Below, one piece after another: positions 10,394-17,805 of a stretch of 58,482 bases of DNA (positions are counted from its first letter, which is position 1; each line of letters opens with the position of its first letter). The notes under the pieces are model-generated. The model saw only the letters and a program-made list of their open reading frames with translations, was not told the origin of the DNA and made no database searches. The stretch is taken from assembly GCF_028618575.1 (NCBI RefSeq), contig NZ_JAQITA010000014.1:1-58482 (forward strand), read 5' to 3'. Origin of the DNA: Bartonella sp. ML70XJBT.G. Lineage in GTDB: Bacteria > Pseudomonadota > Alphaproteobacteria > Rhizobiales > Rhizobiaceae. The translations under genes were made by a program, and so were the position numbers.

Positions 10394-11329
10394 ATGATAA
10401 AATATCTGAAATGGGTAGCTTCCATTTTTGTTGTTGCAATGAGCTTTGCAACATTTGCATGGGCGGGGGTGAGTATTGATGCAAATATAACAGTTGATCA
10501 TGTTTCAGGCACAACTTCTGTTCCCACCTCTCCACAAAAGGTTATTGTATTTGATATTGCCTCGCTTGATAATATGAATCGCCTTGGTATCAAAGCTGTG
10601 ATCGGTATTCCTGAAGGAAAGAAACCTTCCTATTTACAGCAGTTTAATGATGCAAAATATGAAAAAATTGGCTCCCTTTTTGAACCTGATTATGAAAAAA
10701 TTGCTGCCCTTCAACCTGATTTAATTATTATTTCCTCGAGAACTCAAGCCAAATATAAAGATTTATCTAAAATCGCTCCAACCATTGATCTAACCGTAGG
10801 AAATGAAAATTCTCTTGGAGATATTGAACGGAATGTGTCTATCCTTGGAAAAATTTTTGGCAAAGAAAAAGAAGCAGACGAAGAGATTGCCAAGCTCAAT
10901 GCAAATTTAGCAGAAGTTCGTAAAAATACGCAAGGAAAAGGTACAGGACTTGTCCTTATGACCTCTGGTGGTAAAATCAGTGCTTTGGGTCCAAAGTCAC
11001 GTTTTGATATTATTCATTCAGCATTTGGAATTGCTCCTGCAACCGATAAACTCACAGTACAAAAACATGGACAGCTCATTTCCCCTGAGTTTATTCTTGA
11101 AACCAATCCTGACTGGTTGTTGGTTATTGATCGGGATGCAGCAATTGGACGGGAAGGTCAATCTGCAGCACAATTGCTTGACAATGAACTTGTTCATCGT
11201 ACAACAGCTGGCAAACAAAAACAGATTATTTATTTAGACTCTTGGAGCTGGTATCGCGCAGCTGGTGGTCTAACTGGGCTTAATGAGGCAGCACAACAAA
11301 TCAATGAAGCTTTTACAAAAAACAAATAA
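10394..11329 (+). CDS. Siderophore-binding periplasmic protein (FatB/YclQ/CeuE-like)
   Basis: Periplasmic ferric-siderophore receptor for the ABC importer encoded just downstream. The 311-aa length suits the family. An N-terminal signal peptide (hydrophobic core up to ATFAWA, no lipobox Cys) indicates a soluble periplasmic protein. The mature part has the class III binding-protein fold signs: KVIVFDIASLDNMNRLG near the start, then YEKIAALQPDLIIISSR, a long linking helix, and a C-terminal lobe with WLLVIDRD and LDSWSWYRAAGG. An intrinsic terminator lies 43 bases past the stop, so this gene is probably expressed above the permease genes. The exact siderophore is unknown; catecholate or carboxylate types are possible. 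Confidence 0.88.
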   Translation: MIKYLKWVASIFVVAMSFATFAWAGVSIDANITVDHVSGTTSVPTSPQKVIVFDIASLDNMNRLGIKAVIGIPEGKKPSYLQQFNDAKYEKIGSLFEPDYEKIAALQPDLIIISSRTQAKYKDLSKIAPTIDLTVGNENSLGDIERNVSILGKIFGKEKEADEEIAKLNANLAEVRKNTQGKGTGLVLMTSGGKISALGPKSRFDIIHSAFGIAPATDKLTVQKHGQLISPEFILETNPDWLLVIDRDAAIGREGQSAAQLLDNELVHRTTAGKQKQIIYLDSWSWYRAAGGLTGLNEAAQQINEAFTKNK

Positions 11330-11371
11330 GCGTAAAATAACTTGCGTGCTGTCGCAATAAAATTTAAGAGC

Positions 11372-11399
11372 AAAGGCTGTTTAATAACAGCCTTTTTTT
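11372..11399 (+). terminator. Intrinsic terminator between binding-protein and permease genes
   Basis: Perfect 10-bp stem AAAGGCTGTT / AACAGCCTTT with a TAAT loop, running into seven T residues. It sits inside the operon. It most likely acts as a partial terminator that sets a high binding-protein to permease ratio, as is common in binding-protein-dependent importers. Confidence 0.85.
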
Positions 11400-11417
11400 G
11401 TTAGAAAATGATTTAAC

Positions 11418-12374
11418 GTGAAAAATTATTGGATCATCATAACGATTCTTATTCTTCTGTCTATTCTCAGCATTTTTGTTGGTTATTCCGATGTGACACC
11501 TTCTGACCTCTTATCAAGCAATCCACATGCCTGGCTTATTTTCTGGCAAACCCGTCTTCCTCGTACAATTGCAGTGCTGCTAACAGGTGCAGCACTTGCA
11601 CTCTCTGGCATGATTATGCAACTGCTTGCACGAAATCGCTTTGTTGAACCATCTACCGCTGGAACCGTTGAATCCGCGTCCCTTGGCATTCTTTTTGTCA
11701 TGATTTTTCTGCCCGATATTCCTGTTTTAGGGAAAATGATGATCGCGACAATTTTTGCCATGACCGGTACACTGCTTTTTATGTTTTTATTGCGTCAAAT
11801 TCCTTTCAAATCTGCTCTCATGGTACCATTGGTCGGAATTATGCTAGGTTATGTTATTGGCTCCCTCACCAACGCCATTGCTGATTATGAAATGTTGCTT
11901 CCCTCTCTTCAAGGCTATTTATTTGGCAGTTTTGCAATGATTTTGGAGGGAAAATATGAACTTTTATGGTTCTCTTTTCCCCTCTGCATTTTTGCCTATT
12001 TCACGGCTGATCGCTTTACCGTTGCTGGTTTGGGAGAGGACTTAACCAATAATCTTGGACTCAATTATCGTGCTGTTATGTTTTTGGGTCTCTTTATTGT
12101 TGCATCAATTACTGCGGTTATTGTCTGTACAGTTGGTCGAATTCCTTTCGTTGGATTGATTATTCCAAATCTTGTTTCAAGTTTCATGGGCGATAATATG
12201 CGCCATACTGCTCCTTGGGTAGCAATTAGCGGTGCAGGATTGGTTTTAATTTGTGATCTTTTAGGGCGAATAATTCACCCTTCCTTAGAGATACCCATCA
12301 GTACTATGATGGGCGTTATCGGGAGTTTTATTTTTATTATACTGCTGTTACGCTGGAGAAAGCGTCTTGGATAA
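11418..12374 (+). CDS. Iron-siderophore ABC transporter permease (FecCD family), first subunit
   Basis: Inner-membrane permease of 318 aa with about nine hydrophobic segments. It has the FecCD-family signature WQTRLPRTIAVLLTGAALALSGMIMQ near residues 42-68 and a later GRIPFVGLIIPNLVS loop that contacts the ATPase. The start is GTG at 11418; an in-frame ATG upstream is followed at once by a stop. The 3' end overlaps the next permease gene by 8 bases, which supports coupled translation. It would form a heterodimer with the second permease. It resembles FatD/YclN-type subunits. Confidence 0.9.
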   Translation: MKNYWIIITILILLSILSIFVGYSDVTPSDLLSSNPHAWLIFWQTRLPRTIAVLLTGAALALSGMIMQLLARNRFVEPSTAGTVESASLGILFVMIFLPDIPVLGKMMIATIFAMTGTLLFMFLLRQIPFKSALMVPLVGIMLGYVIGSLTNAIADYEMLLPSLQGYLFGSFAMILEGKYELLWFSFPLCIFAYFTADRFTVAGLGEDLTNNLGLNYRAVMFLGLFIVASITAVIVCTVGRIPFVGLIIPNLVSSFMGDNMRHTAPWVAISGAGLVLICDLLGRIIHPSLEIPISTMMGVIGSFIFIILLLRWRKRLG

Positions 12375-13317
12375 AAAGAAAAAAACAACGTTTGTATTGT
12401 CAACGCTTATCTTGATGGCATGCACCGTAACGTGTCTTTACATGACATGGAATGTCAACATCCACACTTGGTCATTCCGACTCACAAAACTTATCTCTCT
12501 TCTTCTTATTGCCTATACGATTACCGTTTCTACTATTTTATTTCAAACAGTGGTCAATAACCGTCTGCTTACGCCTTCAATTATGGGGTTTGATCAGCTT
12601 TATATTTTAATTAAAACCACCACGATTTATTTTGTAGGCTCTCTTTCTTTACCCTTTTTAAACGAAGAAGGACAGTTGATTTTTGAAACTTTCATTCTCA
12701 TTCTCTTTTCCATAAGCCTTTTCCGCTGGTTATTTTCAGGGAGTCTAAAAGGACTTCATCTAACACTCTTGATTGGTGTTATTTTAGGTGGCTTTTTTTT
12801 CAGTTTACGTATGTTCATGCAATTGCAACTCAATCCGGACCAAATGATGAATTTAACGGATATTATGTTTGCAAATTTTAATAAATTCAATACGTCATTA
12901 ATCGGCTTTGCTACTGTCATTGTCTTCATTGTGAGTCTGATTGGTTGGCGTTCACGGCACCTGCTTGATGTACTTGCTTTGGGACGCGAAAATGTGCTCA
13001 ATCTTGGCGTGGATTATCGCAAAAGCGCTACAGCTATTCTGATTTTTGTTTCTATTCTCGTATCCATTTCCACAACACTGGTAGGACCCGTAACTTTTTT
13101 TGGCTTGTTAGTTGCCAACCTTGCTTATGAAATTTCCCCTCAGGTGAAACACGGTGTTGTGATGCCTACTGCAATATTATTGGCGATTATTTGTCTGGTT
13201 GGTGGACAATTTATTTTAGAACAAATTTTTCATATGGCAGGACGTTTAAGTTTTATTATTGAATTTTGTGGTGGTGTTGTCTTCTTAACCTTACTGATGA
13301 AGGGAAAACTAAAATGA
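12367..13317 (+). CDS. Iron-siderophore ABC transporter permease (FecCD family), second subunit
   Basis: Second membrane subunit (316 aa). It is mostly hydrophobic, with the FecCD-like motifs TILFQTVVNNRLLTPSIMGFD near residue 55 and LVGPVTFFGLLVANLAYE near residue 240. It begins at a TTG inside the end of the first permease gene and ends in an ATGA overlap with the ATPase start, so permeases and ATPase form a tightly coupled unit. It resembles FatC/YclO-type subunits. The TTG start should keep the permease level low. Confidence 0.88.
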   Translation: MDKKKKTTFVLSTLILMACTVTCLYMTWNVNIHTWSFRLTKLISLLLIAYTITVSTILFQTVVNNRLLTPSIMGFDQLYILIKTTTIYFVGSLSLPFLNEEGQLIFETFILILFSISLFRWLFSGSLKGLHLTLLIGVILGGFFFSLRMFMQLQLNPDQMMNLTDIMFANFNKFNTSLIGFATVIVFIVSLIGWRSRHLLDVLALGRENVLNLGVDYRKSATAILIFVSILVSISTTLVGPVTFFGLLVANLAYEISPQVKHGVVMPTAILLAIICLVGGQFILEQIFHMAGRLSFIIEFCGGVVFLTLLMKGKLK

Positions 13318-14072
13318 TTGAAATCAATCATCTTTCCAAATCTTATGGAGCAAGGTTGATTATCGATGATTTGTGCCTTCGTCTTTCCAAAGGGGGGATT
13401 ATTTCTCTCATTGGTCCCAATGGTTCTGGAAAGTCCACGCTTTTGATGCTGATAAGGCGTCTTTTACCATGCCAGAATGGTACAATTCATATTGACGGCT
13501 GTGATATTGATAAAATGCCTCACGATATTTTAGCTCAAAAACTCTCAATCCTGCGTCAAGAGAATCCTTTATCCTTTCGTCTTACCGTGTATGATTTAGT
13601 CAGTTTTGGACGCTATCCATACTCAAAAGGCTGGTATAATAAGGAAGATAAACAATTTATTGACAGTGCACTTCGCTATCTTGGTTTACAAGACCTAAAA
13701 GACTGTTTTTTAGATGAACTTTCTGGCGGACAGCGTCAACGTGCTTTTATTGCAATGGTCATCTGTCAAGACACCGATTATCTCCTATTAGATGAACCCT
13801 TGAACAATCTGGATATGAAACATGCCGTTGCTATGATGAAACAGTTACGCCGTACAGCCGATGAACTCAAAAAAACCATTCTCATTGTTATGCATGACAT
13901 TAATTTTGCATCGTCGTATTCAGATATGATTGTTGCCCTTAAAAAGGGCAAAGCAGCCTATTGCGGAACACCACAAGAAATTATGCAGCCAGAAATCCTT
14001 AAAGAAATTTATGATATGGATATTCAGATTGAAACAATCAATGACATTCCTATCGCCTTTTATTATCGATAA
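13314..14072 (+). CDS. Siderophore ABC transporter ATP-binding protein
   Basis: Cytoplasmic ATPase (252 aa) that powers the importer. I start at the ATG at 13314, which overlaps the permease stop (ATGA) and gives a canonical N-terminus (MIEINHLSKSYG); an ATG further upstream would add 16 residues that read through the permease gene. Visible motifs are Walker A GPNGSGKST (about 33-41), signature LSGGQRQR (about 137-144), Walker B YLLLDEP and H-loop VMHD. It resembles FatE/CeuD/YclP and FepC-like ATPases. Confidence 0.93.
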   Translation: MIEINHLSKSYGARLIIDDLCLRLSKGGIISLIGPNGSGKSTLLMLIRRLLPCQNGTIHIDGCDIDKMPHDILAQKLSILRQENPLSFRLTVYDLVSFGRYPYSKGWYNKEDKQFIDSALRYLGLQDLKDCFLDELSGGQRQRAFIAMVICQDTDYLLLDEPLNNLDMKHAVAMMKQLRRTADELKKTILIVMHDINFASSYSDMIVALKKGKAAYCGTPQEIMQPEILKEIYDMDIQIETINDIPIAFYYR

Positions 14073-14160
14073 ATCCCTCTTACTTATTCATAGTTAGAAA
14101 GATTGTTTTTTCTCCTTGCCTGCACACTAAAATCTGCTAAAAGTGGCGGCATTAGCTTAT

Positions 14161-14231
14161 TGGGGAATAGTTTAATGGTAGAACAGCGGACTCTGACTCC
14201 GTCAATCTTGGTTCGAATCCAAGTTCCCCAG
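14161..14231 (+). tRNA. tRNA-Gln (anticodon CTG)
   Basis: Cloverleaf read by eye: acceptor TGGGGAA pairs with TTCCCCA. The D arm contains TTTAATGGTAGAA. The anticodon stem GCGGA/TCCGT encloses loop CTCTGAC with anticodon CTG. The T stem CTTGG/CCAAG encloses TTCGAAT. The discriminator is G and CCA is not encoded. The right end of an old transposable prophage begins just one base after it. Confidence 0.95.
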
Positions 14232-14232
14232 C

Positions 14233-14266
14233 TGTAGCTTGCCAGCAGTGTAGCTTGCCAGCAGGT
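14233..14266. mobile_element. Outer stub of the right end of an older Mu-like prophage
   Basis: Two tandem copies of TGTAGCTTGCCAGCAG (the second followed by GT) lie between tRNA-Gln and the intact prophage. Joined to the sequence resuming at 50817, they rebuild a right end almost identical to that of the intact prophage at 14267. They are therefore the terminal 34 bases of an older related prophage that was split by the newer insertion. The five bases before it (CCAGC) do not match those after its presumed left end (AGAAA). Confidence 0.75.
14262..14266. repeat. 5-bp target-site duplication, left copy (CAGGT)
   Basis: CAGGT directly precedes the TG that opens the intact prophage and recurs directly after its terminal CA at 50812. 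A 5-bp duplication is the hallmark of Mu-type transposition. Confidence 0.75.
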
Positions 14267-14325
14267 TGTAGCTTGCCAGTGTAGCTTGCCAGCAGGTTTT
14301 GTATATTTTGACACTAGGTTTTGTA
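14267..14325 (+). repeat. Prophage right-end array of candidate transposase-binding sites
   Basis: The terminal TGTAGCTTGCCAG is directly repeated at 14280, followed by an AGGTTTTG block and then TTTTGACACTAGGTTTTG at about 14306-14323. The left end has matching blocks on the opposite strand: TTTGACAGTAGGTTTT at the terminus and TTTTGACACCT near 50680. Repeated related blocks at both ends, in inverted orientation, are what MuA-type transposases bind. Confidence 0.6.
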
Positions 14326-14466
14326 CCAATTTATTTTGTTTCACATGATTTTTAAGTGGTTCTCAAAGGGTCTTCAAAGACCTTTCAAAGGTTGTTTTAA
14401 GATTCGTCATTTTTTGTGAGAATCTATGGGATTTTGCTTCTCAATCATCGGATCATTATTTTGAGC
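14326..14466. other. Non-coding right-end flank of prophage
   Basis: About 140 bases between the end sites and the dnaB stop. It contains a TTCAAAG-rich block (14361-14391) that recurs near the left end and in the 34.3 kb intergenic gap. It is nearly identical to 50845-50985 in the older remnant. No gene is seen. Confidence 0.6.
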
Positions 14467-15957
14467 TCAAGCGGATATTTCTGGAAAGTTGTCGTTATCC
14501 GTTAGGTCACTAAAGCATGTAAAGTCAGATTGGAAAGCCAAAGGGACGATTCCTGTTGGTCCATGGCGTTGTTTGGCTATGATAACCTCGGCTTTGCCCT
14601 TAGCTTGCTCCATTGCCTCTTTCCATTTGTGATACTCAGGAGCGCCTTCTTTTTGTTCTTCATTTTTGAGATAATATTCTTCACGATAAACAAACAACAC
14701 AATATCGGCATCTTGCTCGATTGAACCTGATTCACGTAAATCGGAAAGTTGTGGACGTTTATCTGTTCGGTTTTCAACTTGTCGCGATAATTGCGAAAGC
14801 GCAATGATGGGAATATTGAGTTCCTTTGCAAGTGCTTTAAGACCCATAGTAATGGCTGTAATTTCTTGAACGCGGTTTTCAGAAGAACGCTTTGAACCGC
14901 TTGTCATCAGTTGGATATAATCAATGATCAAAACATCTAGACCATGTTGTCGTTTAAGACGCCTTGCACGGGCGGACAATTGTGCAAGGGATACAGCACC
15001 CGTTTGATCAATATAAAGAGGGATTGTTTGTAAGGAACGCATTGCGTAAATGATGTTGGTAAATTGCTCTTCTGAGATATTACCACGACGCATATCAGAA
15101 GAAGAAACCTTTGTTTGTTCTGAGATAATACGGGTTGCAAGCTGTTCTGTTGACATTTCAAGAGAGAAGAAACCGACAATCCCCCCTTCATTTTCTTGTG
15201 TTTTGTTATCACGCTTACAAGCATTGGCAATATTAAAAGCAATATTGGTCGCCAGAGAGGTTTTCCCCATCCCAGGGCGCCCTGCTAGAATAATCAAATC
15301 AGATGGTTGCAACCCGCCCATTTTCTCATCAAGGGTTTTAATATGGGTTGCCATTCCAGAAAGCTGTGAGGAACGCTTTTTTGCAGCGCTTGCCATGTTG
15401 AGTGCTTTTGCAATGGCTGTATCAAAGTTTTCAAAACCAGCTCCATATTTGCCTTTCTCTGCCAATTCAAACAACTGATTTTCAATCGCTTCAATTTGTT
15501 GCGAAGGGGCAAGTTCTAGGGGAGTATCAAAAGAACTATTCACAATTTGAGTGCCAAGGTTAATTAAAGAACGCCGAATAAACAGATCATAAATAACCTG
15601 TCCATAATCTTGAGTATTGATGATTGTGACAGCTTCTTTGGCTAAACGAACAACATAATTAAAGACTGTGATATCTCCAATTTTCTCATCATTTGCAATA
15701 AAGAGCTTCATGGTAATCGGATCTGCAACTTTTCCCTTTTGAACAATTTGTAAGATGATATTAAAAAGCCTTTGATGCAAGGCTTCAAAAAAATGTTCTG
15801 GTTTGAGAAAATCAGAAACGCTCTCAAGAGCATCATTATTGATCATGATGGCCCCGAGCAACGCTTGTTCTGCTTCAATATTATGGGGAAGTTGCCGAAA
15901 AGAAGGGGCAAAATTGTCTCTTGGGTTTTCTGTTTCTAACACATTTAATTTTCTCAT
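14467..15957 (-). CDS. dnaB: Replicative DNA helicase DnaB, carried at the right end of the prophage
   Basis: Hexameric replicative helicase, full length at 496 aa. The N-terminal DnaB domain starts with QLPHNIEAEQALLGAIM (residues about 22-38). The RecA-like core has Walker A GRPGMGKTS (about 226), Walker B LIIDYIQLM (about 342), the LSQLSRQVE motif and SDLRESGSIEQDADIV. The start ATG overlaps the gpD stop (ATGA), so it is translationally coupled to the last tail gene and lies in the late sheath operon. It looks bacterial rather than viral. A decayed copy sits at the same place relative to the right end of the older prophage remnant (50986-51140), so it is an inherited cargo of this phage lineage and not the chromosomal locus. 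It might provide helicase for replication or interfere with host DnaB loading; both are inference. Confidence 0.93.
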   Translation of the reverse strand: MRKLNVLETENPRDNFAPSFRQLPHNIEAEQALLGAIMINNDALESVSDFLKPEHFFEALHQRLFNIILQIVQKGKVADPITMKLFIANDEKIGDITVFNYVVRLAKEAVTIINTQDYGQVIYDLFIRRSLINLGTQIVNSSFDTPLELAPSQQIEAIENQLFELAEKGKYGAGFENFDTAIAKALNMASAAKKRSSQLSGMATHIKTLDEKMGGLQPSDLIILAGRPGMGKTSLATNIAFNIANACKRDNKTQENEGGIVGFFSLEMSTEQLATRIISEQTKVSSSDMRRGNISEEQFTNIIYAMRSLQTIPLYIDQTGAVSLAQLSARARRLKRQHGLDVLIIDYIQLMTSGSKRSSENRVQEITAITMGLKALAKELNIPIIALSQLSRQVENRTDKRPQLSDLRESGSIEQDADIVLFVYREEYYLKNEEQKEGAPEYHKWKEAMEQAKGKAEVIIAKQRHGPTGIVPLAFQSDFTCFSDLTDNDNFPEISA

Positions 15958-16943
15958 ACCTCTTTTCCCTTCTCTGGTGCCTCAAAGGTGATTTCTGTGA
16001 TGTATCCGCTTTGCTTTTCATAGCGATGGGTCACGGTTGCAGCCTTCCATGGGCCATTGATTTCGCCTCGAAACCCTTGCAGGAGAAGCGGTTGACCCGC
16101 CATGATTTCAGGGCGCCCCTCTAGGGTCAAAGAACCGCTGCCTATAGCACGGCAAAGCCTGTCTGATTCGGAGGCACAAGCTGCCTGTGCTTCTTCTTTA
16201 CAAATGTAACAACCACGCAGACGCCGCACGGGACCGCTAAAACCTGTCTGATGCTTGACAGACAATTGTTGCCCTTTTGTGCGATCAAAATAAGCAGCTT
16301 CAATGGTGCCATATTGGGTGCGTGGCTCGAGGGTAAATTCCCAGTTGGAACAATCGTGTTTATAGATGTCGAGTGTTGGTAAGTTATCGCCGCTTAAAAA
16401 TAAAAACTTATTGTCCTTGATTAAAAAACGTGCCTGCATGCGGTCAGCAAGGCGGGTTAAAAAATCAACGGCCGATTGATCGGTGCGCACCACATAAGGC
16501 AAGGTTTGTTTGGTGAACTGAGGACTAACCTTTGCTTGATAACCATGCCGTTTGGCAAGGGTCTCAATAATCTCAGCAATGGTTTTGTGGTCAAAATGTT
16601 CACTGTCTTGTTCTTTGATCTCCGCACGCATGGAAGCGCTTTTGCCGCAAAGGCGCAAGATTTCTCCATCACTGCCCCCACAACTTACAACCGACTCCAC
16701 AACAAAACACCCCATAAAGGCACGGATGCTGTTCTCATAGCCAAAGATCACCTGTAGTGCACTGTTGCTCGAGGGAACCTCTAAATCATTGCCACACTCA
16801 TCAAACTCTGCTTCAAATGTATCGGCTTCATTACCGGCATGATCTGTGATGGTTGCGGTTAAAAGACGCTGGTAAAAAACCTCATGAACAGGTTTTTCTC
16901 CCACCTTAACCACAATAAAAGGGTGTGTGCGCATTAATCCCAT
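15954..16943 (-). CDS. P2-like late control protein gpD (baseplate/tail)
   Basis: Tail protein of the P2 gpD family (329 aa), related to the baseplate hub; in P2 it takes part in tail assembly at the distal end. Family-like features are the HPFIVVKVGEKPV start, the QSAVDFLTRLADRMQARFLIKD block near residue 155 and the C-terminal LTLEGRPEIMAGQPLLLQGFRGEINGPWKAATVTHRY stretch. It follows gpX with a 10-base overlap and is the last structural gene of the sheath operon, completing the conserved order U-X-D. Confidence 0.88.
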   Translation of the reverse strand: MGLMRTHPFIVVKVGEKPVHEVFYQRLLTATITDHAGNEADTFEAEFDECGNDLEVPSSNSALQVIFGYENSIRAFMGCFVVESVVSCGGSDGEILRLCGKSASMRAEIKEQDSEHFDHKTIAEIIETLAKRHGYQAKVSPQFTKQTLPYVVRTDQSAVDFLTRLADRMQARFLIKDNKFLFLSGDNLPTLDIYKHDCSNWEFTLEPRTQYGTIEAAYFDRTKGQQLSVKHQTGFSGPVRRLRGCYICKEEAQAACASESDRLCRAIGSGSLTLEGRPEIMAGQPLLLQGFRGEINGPWKAATVTHRYEKQSGYITEITFEAPEKGKEV

Positions 16944-17188
16944 AACCGTTTCACCATACTTTGGGGATTGTGAAGTGCGAATTCAGGCAAAATGACCGTT
17001 AAGCCTCGTGGTAAAATTGGACCATATTTGGCAATCTCTGGATTGGCTTCCAATGTGGCTTCACAATAGCCGTTTAATAACCCAACTTGAGAACGGTCCC
17101 CTAACACAGCCATGGCATGTTGAAAGCAGAGGAGATCGAGACTCATATCCTCCAGCTCTACAACAACACGCTTTTCTGGTATCTTCAT
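16934..17188 (-). CDS. P2-like tail protein gpX
   Basis: Short 84-aa protein with the gpX pattern: a central G(Y)CEATLEANPEIA, then YGPILPRGLTVILPE. This resembles a LysM-like fold, which in P2-type phages lies in the baseplate/tail-completion set. It overlaps gpU by 4 bases and gpD by 10 bases, so the U-X-D trio is tightly coupled. Confidence 0.88.
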   Translation of the reverse strand: MKIPEKRVVVELEDMSLDLLCFQHAMAVLGDRSQVGLLNGYCEATLEANPEIAKYGPILPRGLTVILPEFALHNPQSMVKRLWD

Positions 17189-17643
17189 AGAGTTTGCCCC
17201 ACTTGGATTTGTCCTTGCGGTTTTCCGCCATTAAAAAAGGGTAAGAGACTGATGGAATAGCGGATACGCTGGGATTGACCGGAGCGACTGATAAAGTCGT
17301 GGTCTTTCGTGATACTGGTGATCACCACGGGTCCATGGAGAAGGACACTATAGGTGGTATCATTGATCCAACGAAGCATCTGGACCGGCTTTGCTCTTTT
17401 GATCGTTGTGGTGATGGCATCAATGGCAACCCGGTCACCAAATTCTTCTGGAAACCAAACGCCATGAATGGTTTTGGGATCATTGCCATAGCCAGTAAAT
17501 TGCAAACTAGGCGACCTGCCAAAACGCTCCATAGAAACCCATGAGGCAGAGAATTCCTCTTCAAAAGATTGGAAATTAAGCCAGTCCACATAAAATTGAT
17601 GTGGACCTAACATCATCAAAGGATCTTGCATGCTCCCTCCCAT
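17185..17643 (-). CDS. P2-like tail protein gpU (tail terminator/completion)
   Basis: 152 aa; gpU family, which caps or completes the tail tube. Family-like features are MLGPHQFYVDWLNFQSFEEEF near the N-terminus, GRSPSLQFTGYGNDPKTIHGVWFPEEFG in the middle, and the end region with SISLLPFF. A second in-frame ATG (17631) is preceded by a strong GGGAGGGAG ribosome site and gives MQDPLMMLGP, so 17631 may be the true start. Confidence 0.87.
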   Translation of the reverse strand: MGGSMQDPLMMLGPHQFYVDWLNFQSFEEEFSASWVSMERFGRSPSLQFTGYGNDPKTIHGVWFPEEFGDRVAIDAITTTIKRAKPVQMLRWINDTTYSVLLHGPVVITSITKDHDFISRSGQSQRIRYSISLLPFFNGGKPQGQIQVGQTL

Positions 17644-17792
17644 TATTCTATTCCCTCATGCAATGCATTAGCGCGTGCCCGTTGAATGGCGTGAGTAACC
17701 GCACGACCAGTGGTAATGGGATCACGTGCGCCATTGACATGCACCGTAACATTTTGAGTGCGATACATAAGTTTGTGTGTCCCTCCCCTCAT
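17643..17792 (-). pseudogene. Duplicated fragment of the tape-measure protein C-terminus
   Basis: The last 35 or so codons of the tape-measure gene (NVTVHVNGARDPIATGRAV and following residues) occur a second time, about 85% identical, just downstream in a different frame. The copy can be read from an ATG at 17792 as a 49-aa peptide ending next to gpU. It looks like a tandem partial duplication or the scar of recombination between tail-length cassettes. Whether it is translated is unknown. Confidence 0.7.
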
Positions 17793-17805
17793 TGCCTTCC
17801 TGCCA

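Noticed and set aside
14295..14299. Alternative 5-bp duplication GGTTT (14295-14299 and 50814-50818)
   Set aside because: It falls within the shared repeat, so a match is trivial, and the resulting ends would lack the TGTAG inverted repeat that CAGGT gives.
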